Positions 1-10,395 of a stretch of DNA of 64,000 nt are shown one piece after another (positions within the stretch are counted from its first letter, which is position 1; every line of letters begins with the position of its first letter). Below the pieces are notes generated by a model. That model searched no databases, had not been told where the DNA came from, and was given only the letters and a program-made list of their open reading frames with translations. This stretch comes from Tenrec ecaudatus. Taxonomy: Eukaryota > Chordata > Mammalia > Afrosoricida > Tenrecidae. Location of the stretch: contig NC_134548.1 of NCBI RefSeq assembly GCF_050624435.1, positions 124,947,583 through 125,011,582 of the forward strand. The letters run 5' to 3'. Both the position numbers and the translations under genes were made by a program.

Positions 1-410
1 TATCCATACTTGCTACTAAATATAAGGAAATTAAGGACTCCTCTTATGACTGAACATAAGGTGAAGTACAATAACTAATTGCATTGCATTTTAGCCCACA
101 AGGGCCATAGAAGGCATTGCTGCTGTTAAAAGTCTCTGCTGTACAATCTTGATCTTTTCCGAGGTCAAGTAATTCAATAAAATACAGACTCTCATTTTTT
201 CCTACAAGAAACGATCTGCTCTCCTAGAAATTGCTACTAGGGCAACCAAATTGTTGACACTTAACTGGACGAGGATCAATAGCTAAGTTAGAACTGAGTT
301 ATGAGAAATGTTCACTGGCCTTGAAAATTTCTTTGTAATCATAGTGGGGAATAGGGTAGGAGAAGGGAAGGTGACCAAAAGCTAGTTCTTATTGTCTCCA
401 GTAGACTAGG

Positions 411-902
411 TGTGTGAGTCTGGGTGGACTAGAGAAGCAAATTCATAGACACTCATATGTGTATAAGAATGAGCTTTATGTAAAGAGCAATTGAATATTG
501 AGAAAACATCCCAGCCCAGTCCAGAGCAAGTCCATAAGTCCGATATTAGCCCTTATGTCCGATACCAGTCTATAAAGTCCTCTTCACACTCACGAAACAC
601 ATGCAATGACATCAAATGCAGGAAGATCACAGGCCAGCGGGTGGAAAATCTTGGGGATCCAGTGGCAGTGTAAGCATCTGAGTGTTGGCGTGGGTCTCCA
701 TGTGGCTCCTTCATCTCTAAGGCTCTGGATGCCATCAGCATAGTTCCATGTGACTTGTCAATAGGAATGTCTCACAGAGAGTGAGCCTGTGTCCTGCCAG
801 CACCTTCACATGAGGTCATCAAGCTGTGACCTGATTGATAGGTTAAACTCTACCCCTTCACTCTTAAGTTTCTAATTGACAACAGATTATGTAACTACCA
901 CA
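411..902 (-). mobile_element. Solo MaLR-type LTR (afrotherian family, copy 1)
   Basis: This is a fossil LTR of the ERVL-MaLR type. On the plus strand it starts tgtgtgagtctgggt and ends gtaactaccaca. These correspond to the reversed ends of MaLR LTRs, which finish with GACTAATACA and begin with TGTGATGGTTA. The 5-mer ctagg occurs immediately on each side (406-410 and 903-907), the duplication length expected for this class. No internal region is attached, so it is a solo LTR. It shares its sequence with the copies near 55.1 and 57.1 kb and is moderately diverged from them. It is old and inactive. Confidence 0.8.
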
Positions 903-1039
903 CTAGGACCACCACTTTTATTTCTAAAGGCACAGGCAAATCGCACAGTAAATGCTCAATGCTTGTTGAGTGAAATATTGTGTAAAACTTGCTTATATTA
1001 ATAGTTACACAAGCACTTATAGATTGGGATAATTTAAGA

Positions 1040-1680
1040 GTAATTAAAATCAGGCAAAGTAATAAAGTATTATTACATAATCATAGAACTATTTATTAAA
1101 CAAAATTATCAAAATGGAAAGCTATTGTTTCTTAGCATATCTTACATTTAGGTCTATACATTTCTGAAGGCGGCATTTCCATTCCTGTAATCCCCAAAGC
1201 ATCCTGTGCACTTTGATTTACAAAACATCACAAAGACAGTTTTGGCATTTCTGGGGGACTTTTCAATGTTCTTTTAATTAGAAGGGCAAAGTGCAGTCTG
1301 AAGGGACATGATCAGAGCTGTAGGATGCATGGGGTAAAATGTCCCAACAAAACTTTCATATGACAGTTCTTGCTATCCTAGAAGAATGAACAGGTGTATT
1401 GCCATGATGGGGATGGGGAGAAAAGTAAAAGGTAGCAAATCTTTCAGAACTTTTTCTCACCAATGCAGTTTTCAATTTCATTCAAACATCTTCATAATAC
1501 ACTTTCGTGAGCATGCTGTGTCCTTCAGCAGAATAATCTAATGAAGATTATTTCAAGGGAATTTTAAAGATCAGTCACCAGGAACCTTCTGAGCCGACCT
1601 CTCTACCATGAATTTAACTGCTGTGGCATATCTCCTGGGAAGTCACAGTTTTGTTTAGACCTCTTAAAATCCTCTTATGA
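1040..1680 (-). mobile_element. Mariner-type DNA transposon remnant, copy 1
   Basis: It is collinear with the copy at 61585-62190, sharing 'aaagcatcctgtgcactttgatttac', 'ttttcaatgttctttt' and the stretch around 'aggaaccttctgagccgacct'. Read on the minus strand it is the 3' half of a mariner transposase gene plus its 3' terminal region, heavily decayed. The N-terminal half is not visible. Family assignment rests mainly on copy 2. Confidence 0.6.
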
Positions 1681-1689
1681 AACTAAGGG

Positions 1690-2239
1690 GAGTGAATTAT
1701 TGTGAGAAGTTGGCTGCAGTCATCTACTGATGGCAAGAACATGTTTATACAATTTTGCTAAAGAAAAGTATATGTATGAATGAGAACCCTACTGCTGCTT
1801 TTGATTTCCTATCATATATGCAACTCATACCTTAATTGTTTAAATTATGGAACATTTTAAACATACACAAAAATAGGAAAAATATATAATTAACCCCCAT
1901 GGGCCCACCATATACATTCAACCATTAGAAACATTCCACATTTCTTGTTTCAAATGCCACCCCCCCCCATTTCAGGTTTCTGTTGACAATATTTTGCTGG
2001 AGTAACAATATTGCTAAGTGTCAGCCCACCTGTGCCCTGGGGTTAGGTAAATATACTGACGAAAATTTTGTTAGAAAGAATTTATGAGAATTCCAGATTT
2101 GGAGACTCTCAATGGCTTCAATGACTATGAGGCCAACATTAGTCTATTTACATTCCCATTAAGAAGTGATTTTTGTTTCGGTTTCCCACTTTGCATCATG
2201 ATGTTGAACCTGTAACGGGTTCTCCGTGATTGACCCAGT
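1690..2239. other. Unassigned intron
   Basis: AT-rich DNA between the mariner remnant and the RTE. Apart from a short C9 run near 1953, nothing was recognised. Confidence 0.4.
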
Positions 2240-3632
2240 GGTTGTTAGGTGCCACAGAGTCATTTCCAACTCCCAGGGACTCCCTGTATACCAGACAGAA
2301 ACAGTACCTAATAGTCTATCATCCCAATCGTTTGTTAGGTTTGAACACACTGCTTCAGTCACTGTGTCAATTCCTTTCCTCAAATTTCTTTCTCTTTTTG
2401 CCTGTCTTCTACCTTACCAAGTTTGATGTCCTTTTACATGGTGGTCTCTCCTGATCACATGTCCAAAGAATATGGCTGTCCTTCTGCCAAGGCAGATCTG
2501 TTTGAGCTTCTGTAAACTCATGGTGCTTTCGGTATTCTTTGCCAACTACATAATTCAAATCAATCTATTCTTCTCCAGTCTTCCTTTTTCATTGCCCATC
2601 ATTCACATGTATACGAGGTGATTGGAAATACCACAGTTTGGGACAGGTGCACCTTCATCTCCAAAGTGACATTTTTGCTCACTAGTATTTTAAAGAGGTC
2701 TTGTGCAGCAGATCTGTCCAATGCAGTATGTCATTTGATTTCCTGACTGCTGCTCCTATGAGCATTGGTTGTGGATTCAAGAAAAATGAAATACTTGACG
2801 ATGTCATCTTTTTCTCCATTTGTCTAGTTGTTCCTTTGTGGAGCTCGTTGCTTTCTTAAACTGAATTGTAGTTCTTAGGGAAGCCTTTGATCTTCATTAG
2901 CAAGTGCATCCAGTCTTCCTTCCAGTGTAATTGTGCCCATCTATATGTCACTAGTTGTGCATGAGCCTTCTTCAAATCCTGATGCTGCAAATCCATCTTT
3001 ATATAGTCCAACTTCTCAGATGATCCGTTCAGCATACAGTTGAGTAAGCATGGTGAGTGGCTACAATCCTGACACATCCTTTAGATTTTAAGCCATGCCA
3101 TATTCCCTTATCCCGTGTGAAGGACTACCTCTTGATTCATATACAGGTTCTTTGTGAGCATAATTAAGTTTTCTTGAATTTTCATTCTTTGAAATCTATT
3201 TACTTAATTGCTATGATCCACACAGTCTAATGCCCTTACATAATCAATAAAACACAAATAAACATCCTTCTGGTATTCTGTGCCTTCAGCCTAGATCTAT
3301 CTGACATTAGAATGCTATCCCTAGTTCATATTGCCTTTTAAATTCAGTTTAAATTTCTGGAAAGTTCTTGTGGTTATACTGATTCATCTGTGTTTGCAAT
3401 ATCTTGAGCAACATTTTACTTGCATGCGAAACTGTTCGATGATTTCTGTGTTCTGTTACATCACCTTTATTTGGAATGGACACAAATACGGGTCCCTTCC
3501 ATTCAGTTAGCCAAGTAGCTGTCTTCTCAATTTCCTGGCATAATTGTGTAAGTACTTCCAGTGTTTTATTAGCTTATTGGAACATTTCATTCAGTTTCTC
3601 TCAATTCCTGGAGCATTGCTTTTTCTCTAACA

Positions 3633-3840
3633 GGAGCCCTGGTGACATAGTGGTTACACACTGGGCTGCAACTGTAAGGTGAGCAGTTTGAAACCAGTAG
3701 CCACTCCACAGAAGAAATATGGGGCTTTCTACTCCTGTAGGGAGTTTTAGTCTCAGAATCCCACAGGGGCAGTTCTACCCCATCCTACAGGGTCAAGATG
3801 AGTTGGCAATGACTCGATGGAAATGAATGGGGGTTTTTTT
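3633..3840 (+). mobile_element. AfroSINE inside RTE
   Basis: A full-length copy from 'ggagccctggtgacatagtgg' through 'gcaatgactcgatgg', ending in a T-rich stretch. It interrupts the RTE LINE, so it is younger than that LINE. Confidence 0.9.
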
Positions 3841-4409
3841 GTTGCTTTTTTAAAGGCCCTTAATGCAGCTTGGAATTCTTTCAGGATCATCAGTTATTGA
3901 TCATAGACTGCCTCTTGAAATGATTTAATTTTAAAGTTATTTTTGGTGTAATGACGGTATTCTTTCCATTTTGTTTGAAGTATCTACATGGTTGAAATTT
4001 TTCCCATAGGTAAGTGCTCTTGAAATTTTCTGTTCATCTTTTACTTCATCCTTTCTTCCATTTGCTTTAGCTACTCTGCATTCAAGAACTAGGTTCACAG
4101 TCTCTTTTGTCATAAATCTTAGTCTTTTATTTATCTCTTGTGATTTGAATGAATTTTTCAATTTCTTCATGTATAATATTCTTGATGTCACCCCACAATG
4201 TGTCAGATCTCTGATTTTGAGAAGGTTCTGAATTCAAGTGGGTTATACTCAAGGTCATGTTTTTTTTTTCCTTTGGAATTATTTCAATTTTCTTCAGCTT
4301 CAACCTGAGATTAGATGAAAGTAGTTGATGGTCCAATTCATAGTCAGTTCCTAGCCTGGTTTTCCCTACTGATATTGAATTTTTCCACCTCTCTCCTCAG
4401 TCAAAAGGT

Positions 4410-4605
4410 GAAAACCTCTGGTGATATTGTCAGGTTAACTTTGAATGGCTAAGTGCAAACTTGCTGGTTCAATTCCACCAGCCCTTCTGCAAGAAAAAGA
4501 TGAGGCTGCGTGCTTCCAGAAAGATTTACAGCTTCAGAAACACAAAGGGGCAATTCTACTTGATTCTATAGGGTTATTATGAGTCCTAATTGATTGGTTG
4601 GAAGT
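4410..4605 (+). mobile_element. AfroSINE inside RTE (diverged)
   Basis: 'cctctggtgatattgtcagg...gatgaggctgcgtgcttcc...gggttattatgagtcc' shows the AfroSINE order with many changes. It is the second insertion in the same RTE. Confidence 0.75.
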
Positions 4606-5584
4606 GAGTGAGTGAGCTTTAGTGGTTGATGCATAGATTTGAATCACAGTGTATTAATTGGACTTCCTTGTATGCATATAGAAATCCCATCCCAATCAGC
4701 ATTATACTCCAAGGTAAATTCTGAAATGTTCTTTTTCACAACGAATGTGGCAACATTACTCTGAATTTGTTATTCCCAAGCTTAGTAAAAATGTGATAAT
4801 TTGACTCCAAATGACCAATACCAGTCTGAGTTCACTAATGTCTAGAATAGCAATCTTCATGTGTGCCATTTCTTTATTGACAACTGCCAATTTTACAACA
4901 TTCATATATTGTTCATGCCATGTTCTGATTGATAATGTATGTTTGCATTTATTCTCATTTATTCCCATTTTGGGTTGTGCCCCAGCAGCAAATGAAGATC
5001 CTGAAGCTTGGTCATGGTTAGCTCCAAACATGCATCTTTCTTTTGATGTTTAATTATATTTAAGCCTTCATGTCACTATTTGTGGATTCAATTTAGGATT
5101 ATACAAATATATCTATCTTCATGCACACCCTAAGACACTTATCCTTTGATGAAAATTGTTAAAAGTTATATAGAGGATTATGTCAAATAAGATTATTCCC
5201 ATTATTTTTATCCTGCTAAATTCCTCTCTCAAAGGATTAGGGTGGGGAAGTGCAGGGTACAGAAATTCCTGGATTGGAACTGCCTCTCTAAATAGGACTC
5301 ACTCCTCCATCATTCTTCTTTAACAAATCTTTTAACATGCTAAGACATTCAACTAATCACTCTTGAGATTGGTCAAAGAGAAATGCAAACAATGAGTAAT
5401 TGCTTACTGAAATGTCACAAACAGTATGCTTTTCTTATTTGGACTGAAAGAGGTGGAGGCTATTATTAATTTTTTATATCTTCATATTAAATAACAATGA
5501 AATCAATAGAGTAATTTTAATGAACTCATTAAGCATAAAAATGATTTATGATTACCTTAAAGTAGCATCAAATTGGATGTGTGA

Positions 5585-7105
5585 AGAGAGCCACCCAAAG
5601 GGGCCCATGTGATAGTGGGGTCTAGGCATAGGGCTACTAAATAAGTGTTCTACCGCTACATTGGTCTGAGTTTCTGCACACTCCACGGGGACCCAAGCCA
5701 GGTACCATAGAACACTGGGACATTAAACACTTCATCTTCAAGGCAAAAAACACACTCCAAAAGCCATACCAGAAGGATATGATGTGGAAATCCCACTAGG
5801 TTAACTAGGCTTTAACTCAAACACACCTGTAACCTGAGGGCTTCAGACTGAAACTAGATGGTGTGTGAATAAACAGAAGACAACTATACCAAGAGTATTG
5901 AACTGACCACACGCAGAATAACATTTATTTACTATTTTGATATCTTGCTTACTGCATTAAGATATATTATTCTGACAGATCTGTGTCTGACATTGTTAGT
6001 GAATATTATTGTAAGTTTTGCCTGGTCACCAACTCCTATTGTTTGTGCAAGTAGCATCAGTTACATTAGGATTTATTGGGCACATGGCAGCAATTCATAT
6101 ATTGTAATATGCAGTTAGCCCACACTTATTCAATCTCCCTTGTTTAATAGTGTTTTAAAATTATTACCATGAGAAAATCAATGACACTACAAACAGGTGG
6201 TCCTCATGCTCTAGAAAGGTGACAGATAAGATTATTTACCATAAATTAACAAGATGTCTCTAGCGTGAACCAGAGGTTGCTAAAATACATAGATTCAATG
6301 GATTTCAGGCTCTCACCTTGTTCTATCTCCAATATAAGAATAATTAGTTTCTATGACATGGCCCTGATCTATACTCACCCTCTTGACAGAAACAGGGAAG
6401 ACATGAGTGCCATAGCAAAGTGTGGTGATGAAATTAGATGGTGCCTGGCTCTAAGAAAGAATAGCATCTGGGGTCTTAAGGGCTTGTTTTCAAACAAGAA
6501 GTCATGTTTGTTAAATGAGGCATCAACCAAGCCCAAACAGGAAAAGCACACCAAGATCTGTGATCCAAGGATGGCAAATTACATAATCCAAATTTGAAGG
6601 AACGAATAGTACCAGAGCAGATTCCTACAGATGATAGTGGAAACAGGGAATAAGCCTCCTGTGATCTTCCTCTAATAATAATTGAGGGGTGGGAAAGACC
6701 TGGTTATCAGACAGACAGTATTGGAGAGATGACTAGAGGAGATGACAATTCAAAATCTGACTTGAACAGGTAGAACCTTGTTATTGGATTTCCCCTTTGA
6801 TACACCTTTTGCTTGATCTAGTTTTTAATATTTTCTGTGGAGTTGTTTTCATATCAGGGCTGATTCTCTGTTGTATTTTGTCATTACTTCTTGACTTTGT
6901 TATGTGTGGGTAGGTGGATCTACCAAGACAACGACTAGAATAATGGTTCCTTGGGAATACAAGGGGGGGAGGGGTGAGGAGTAAGGGGGAGCTGATATTA
7001 AGGCATTCAAGAAAGAAGGAAATTATTTAAAACTGATTTTGGCAGTGATTGTACAACACTGCTTGATATAATAAAACTGGCATGGTGTGATGTCTGGATT
7101 AGGTC
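5585..7105 (+). repeat. Long L1-3'UTR-like repeat, copy A
   Basis: This is a 1.5-kb non-coding repeat. The inverted copy at 32263-33880 carries the same phrases in reversed order, for example atagattcaatggatttcagg, ggaaaagcacaccaagatctg, agctgatattaaggcattcaag and cagtgattgtacaacactgc. Its end also aligns with the tails of the L1 3' pieces at 13261 and 17424 (gagctgatat...caagg...gtac). I infer a 5'-truncated L1 consisting only of 3'UTR. The open frame at 6265-6597 lies inside it and is not a gene. Confidence 0.6.
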
Positions 7106-7149
7106 CAAAAAATGGTTTGGGAAAAATAGTTTTTTTTAAATTCAAGCAA

Positions 7150-7253
7150 GAGTTCAGTGTTGAAAACCCATCAGCCTTTCTGCAGAAGAAAGCTCATGCA
7201 GTCTATTCCTATTGAGATCTACGATCTCAAAAACCCTATACAGAGGTCCATGA
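7150..7253 (+). mobile_element. AfroSINE, middle part only
   Basis: 'cccatcagcctttctgcagaagaaagctcatgcagtctattccta...aaaccctatacagagg' is the middle of an AfroSINE lacking its head. A second copy is inserted at its 3' side. Confidence 0.68.
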
Positions 7254-7264
7254 GATTCAGAAAA

Positions 7265-7479
7265 GGAGCCCTGGTAGCACAGTGGTTATGCCTCTGGGAT
7301 GCTAACCTTAATGCCAGCAGTTCAAAACCACCAAGTCCTCTGAAGGAGAAAAACAAGGCTTTTTATTCCCATAAAGAGTCACATTTTCAAAAACCAAAAG
7401 GGACAGTTCTATTCTGTCCTATGAGGTCAATTGTGAATCAGAAATTACTCAGTGGCAATGAGTTTGGAATTTTTAGCGT
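7265..7479 (+). mobile_element. AfroSINE with 11-bp target duplication
   Basis: Full-length copy from ggagccctggtagcacag to the gcaatgagtttgg end. The flanks gattcagaaaa at 7254-7264 and 7480-7490 are identical. It lies between two other AfroSINEs. Confidence 0.92.
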
Positions 7480-7490
7480 GATTCAGAAAA

Positions 7491-7695
7491 AGATCTCTGG
7501 TGGAGTAATGAGTTATTTTATACACTGTTAACTAACTCTGTCAGTAGTTTGAGTCCATTAGTCTCTCTGTGGGAGAAAAATGGAGCTTTTGGCTGCCATA
7601 GAGAACTACAGCCTTGGAAAATCACAGGGGCAGGTTTACTCTGCCTAATAGGGTCACTGCGAGTTGAAATTGACTCATTGGCGGTGGATTTTGTT
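7491..7695 (+). mobile_element. AfroSINE, third of a tandem trio
   Basis: 'agatctctggtggagtaatg...ccttggaaaatcacaggggcagg...gggtcactgcgagttgaaattgactc' is a nearly complete, diverged copy directly after the preceding SINE and its duplication. Confidence 0.82.
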
Positions 7696-7699
7696 TGGT

Positions 7700-8689
7700 T
7701 TGCTTCAGGAGTCAGAATATATTGTGGTAGAATCCAAGCCTCTGCTCAATGGACTGTCAATCCTTCCTTTGCTACTGATGTAGATATGACTTGAGAACCA
7801 CTAACTCATTTACAATGGGACAGCAAGTGCAATCTGGTGTGTATCATTTATAACAACGGGTTTAGTGAGCATTTGAAAGTCCTAATATGTCCCCAATGGA
7901 CTCCCTCAATATCTGTGGGCTTGTTCTTGAAATTAATATAAAACTGTAAGCTTAAAGCACCTGTAATCGAGGATATCTCAGTAGCAATGAGGGTTCACAG
8001 AACTTTGTGTCTAATAATATTCTACAACAAAATAAATAAGAGCTTTTTGGAGAAATAAATCATTTGAAAACCGGGACTGGAAAGATAAAAGATAAGCCCG
8101 GAGCATCTTGTAGTGCTAGAAAGTAAGACCGTGTTTTTGAAAAGACCACACAATGATGGTAGTATGGCCAAAGAGAGACAGGAGTAAACTGAAAGAGTTC
8201 CCAGTGGGCAAAGCGAGAATAATGTAAGCAACATACTAATTAAAATTGTATAAGGTTATCGCTCAAAGTATAAAAAGAATATTAATATGAGTCCAATGCA
8301 GACATAAATAAGTGACTGAATAAATAAGTGGAGCAGGGACAAATATCCCATACAGAAGAATTACAAATATTTTTGTGATACCCCACCCTTGAGATGGAGC
8401 GTAGACCCCCCCACTCCTTATGTGTGGACTGTGAATACTGACTTTCTTCCACAGAGCGCAGTAGAGAAAGGGAGGACAAGAGTAGCTTGACAGTGGAGAA
8501 GACAAACGCTTCCTGAAATCAAGTGAGGTCTTGATATGATGGGCTAGGCTCGTCAAACTGTCAAGGTCATGAAGAACAAGGACAAACAGAGAAACTCTCA
8601 CAGGCAAGAGGAACCGAGATGCCACATGGGAACTTGGATGAGATCCTGGAGCAGAAAAAGAAGACTAGAGGGAGAAGCTGCGTTAATCT
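7700..8689. other. Unassigned intron
   Basis: No recognised gene or repeat. The minus-strand open frames here (for example 8263-8625) show no domain and lie in unremarkable sequence. Confidence 0.4.
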
Positions 8690-8965
8690 GAATAAGTGAT
8701 GCATTGTAGTGAATGATAATGCCTCCTAATTGTGTCAAATCTGTCTCGGGAGCTGTGCAGCCAGGGTGCTCCTAAGAAGAAAGGATGTTGAGACTTCGTC
8801 GCACACACTTTGGATATATTACCAGGCGAGGCATCGGGATTGGTTAAGTGGAGAGGCATGTCCTCAACAAGTGGCTGCAACAACGGACTCAAACTGAGGC
8901 ACAAATTTGTGGGTGGCGCGGGAGCAGGCCGTGCTTCGTTCTGATATGCTCAGGGTGTCGAGGTG
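8690..8965 (+). mobile_element. RTE LINE 3'-end fragment
   Basis: The sequence runs through gcagccagggtgctcctaag, cacacactttggatatattacc, gtcctcaacaagtggctgcaac and cgtgcttcgttctgatatgc. This follows the order of the C-terminal ORF and 3' end of RTE1/BovB elements. It is 5'-truncated and diverged. Confidence 0.7.
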
Positions 8966-9369
8966 TTTATGAGGATACCAAAAGGGGAAGCTAGATCTAG
9001 GGTGCACAAGAACTCTCTGTACGCTCTTTTCAATAACTCCCAAATGTCAAAGTATACTGATGAGCAACCTGTGTCACACAAAGGGCTTCCAAGCACTTTG
9101 GATGAAGAGAAGACATAGCTTTGGCATCAGAAAAAGTCCACAGGAGACAAAAATTGGAAGGGTCTGCATTTCCAAGGGGTTCAAATGAAATAGTGGCGTG
9201 CAGGCCTGTGGTGAGCAAGATCAGAGACTCGCAAAATGGCACAGTTGAAAGATGGTTCAAAGGTCATCTCAGTGACCTACTACAGGATTAAAAGCAGTCT
9301 GTGTCCAAGATGCTGCATGCTAGATTCTAGCACTGGGGTGGAGGGGGGATGAAAGGACATAGTATGGAC

Positions 9370-9482
9370 TTCCCAGGAGCCTGGGTAGTTCCAACCCACT
9401 CGGTGTTTCACAGAAGAAAGGGCCTGGCAATCTACTTCTATAGAGATTGCCGTCAAGAAAGTCGTTTAGGGGAAAAACCAAA
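9370..9482 (+). mobile_element. AfroSINE fragment
   Basis: 'gtagttccaacccactcggtgtttcacagaagaaagggcctggcaatctacttct...gattgccgtcaag' matches the middle of an AfroSINE. The head is degraded. Confidence 0.55.
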
Positions 9483-10100
9483 CCAAACCAAAAACTAAGA
9501 GTAATTCTCCTTGAGAATACAATGCACAGCCATGAAAAAGGAGGGCAACTGGATGACAGCTAACACCAACGATGAGGATGAAAGCATACCGCTTTTCATA
9601 GCACATGTTTTCAAGCAGGAACTGTACCTACTATATGCTCACAGTACGGCATCAAGATTACTGTGTGTAAACAAGGCTGCACCCTGAATAATTAGACACA
9701 GTGGAGGCCTAGTCACATGGCTAATTAATTCTACAAAAGTTTGTAATAGCCGCTTCCAGCACCGCGTGCGGCGGTTTTCTATTAAGGAGAAAGGTGTGAT
9801 TTTGGCCTAAAGGATATTTCAGGTAATTTTTTCATGGCCAGTTATCAAGCTCAATGAGCCAGCCAGGCTGGGGTGAGGAGAGATGAAATTCACAAAGCTT
9901 TCAAAATTAAATGAGCACACACAATAACGGAGAGTCGAGGTGTTTGAAACTCTGATAAGGATTTGCTCCGTTATTTTAGCTCTACAGATGCCACAGTCTT
10001 TTGAGAACATTTCCATTGTCCAACTGGAGGCAAACCAGCACATACACCAGCCCCAATCCAAAGACTACCCGTCGATGATTGAGCCATCTTTCCGCACGAC

Positions 10101-10106
10101 ACTCAC
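10101..10106 (-). promoter_or_regulatory. Splice donor of the IL1RAPL2 exon
   Basis: The minus strand reads AAG/GTGAGT with GT at 10106-10105. This is a near-consensus 5' splice site and fixes the exon end inside an Arg codon. Confidence 0.88.
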
Positions 10107-10380
10107 CTTAAAACACATGTGTAGAATCCACTGTCTTGTGTCTCGGCTGAGTGAAACCATATTGAATCTTCCTCTTTGCTCATTCTGACCTCTGAAAAGA
10201 TGATCGGCTCTTCCAAATCACCTTTATTTTTATACCACATCAGCCTGAGCCCAGTGCTCTGGGCCATGCTGTAGTTGGTGCGGATGTAACTGTAGAAGAG
10301 AGCACATTTCACTCGGACTGGTTCCCCTGCCAAAGCCATGTATGTCTTGAGATCCACTGACCAGTCAATGCAGCCATCCA
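10107..10380 (-). CDS. IL1RAPL2: IL1RAPL2 exon encoding Ig-like domain 1
   Basis: This 274-nt internal exon encodes about 91 residues running from [20 protein letters not shown] to the [10 protein letters not shown] end. They match the first extracellular Ig-like domain of IL1RAPL2 (about residues 28-119 of a roughly 686-residue type I membrane protein). Visible Ig landmarks are the DGC cysteine, the VKC strand-B cysteine, the MWYK strand-C tryptophan and the DSGFYTC strand-F motif. NYS is a potential N-glycosylation sequon. The KNKGDLEEP stretch fits IL1RAPL2 rather than the paralogue IL1RAPL1, which I recall as SSGPGDFEEP there. On the minus strand a pyrimidine tract ending TTTCTTTCAG precedes the exon and AAG/GTGAGT follows it. 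The exon starts with the last two bases of a Val codon and ends with two bases of an Arg codon. The family is known as synaptic adhesion and IL-1-receptor-like proteins with a cytoplasmic TIR domain; those exons lie outside the window. The reading frame is undamaged, so this is a functional exon. The open frame extending upstream to 10474 is intron read-through, not a start. Confidence 0.95.
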
Positions 10381-10395
10381 CTGAAAGAAAATCAA
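10381..10395 (-). promoter_or_regulatory. Splice acceptor and polypyrimidine tract of the IL1RAPL2 exon
   Basis: On the minus strand the sequence reads TTGATTTTCTTTCAG immediately before the exon. AG lies at 10382-10381 and is preceded by a T-rich tract, a standard U2-type 3' splice site. Confidence 0.85.

Larger units (their letters stand above)
2240..5045 (-). mobile_element. RTE (BovB/RTE1-like) LINE, nearly full length, split by two AfroSINEs
   Basis: In minus orientation the 3' end is at 2240 (gttgttaggtgcca, reverse of the RTE GGCACCTAACAAC end). ORF fragments follow in order towards higher coordinates. A reverse-transcriptase piece reads IDYVRALDCVDHSN around 3250. Linker pieces with DHQLL...LKLKKI and TLWGDIKNIIHEE lie at about 4130-4330, and KETVNLVLECRVAKANGRKDEVK at about 4000-4120. 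Endonuclease sequence with '...TQIQ-like SNLCINH' lies near 4620-4660. It is interrupted by AfroSINEs at 3633-3840 and 4410-4605. Stops are frequent, so it is inactive. Its 3' tail resembles the AfroSINE tail. Confidence 0.82.
1..10106 (-). other. IL1RAPL2 intron following the Ig1 exon (partial)
   Basis: Everything left of the exon is intron sequence on the transcribed minus strand. It is largely filled by repeats described separately. I see no second exon of the gene here; in particular, no frame continues the receptor sequence with the NSTYC motif expected after CVLR. Confidence 0.75.

Noticed and set aside
6265-6597. 110-codon open frame
   Set aside because: It lies wholly within the long L1-3'UTR-like repeat, whose second copy does not keep the frame.
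8263-8625. 120-codon hydrophobic open frame on the minus strand, considered as a membrane protein
   Set aside because: Composition reflects an A/G-rich plus strand; there is no conserved motif or supporting structure.
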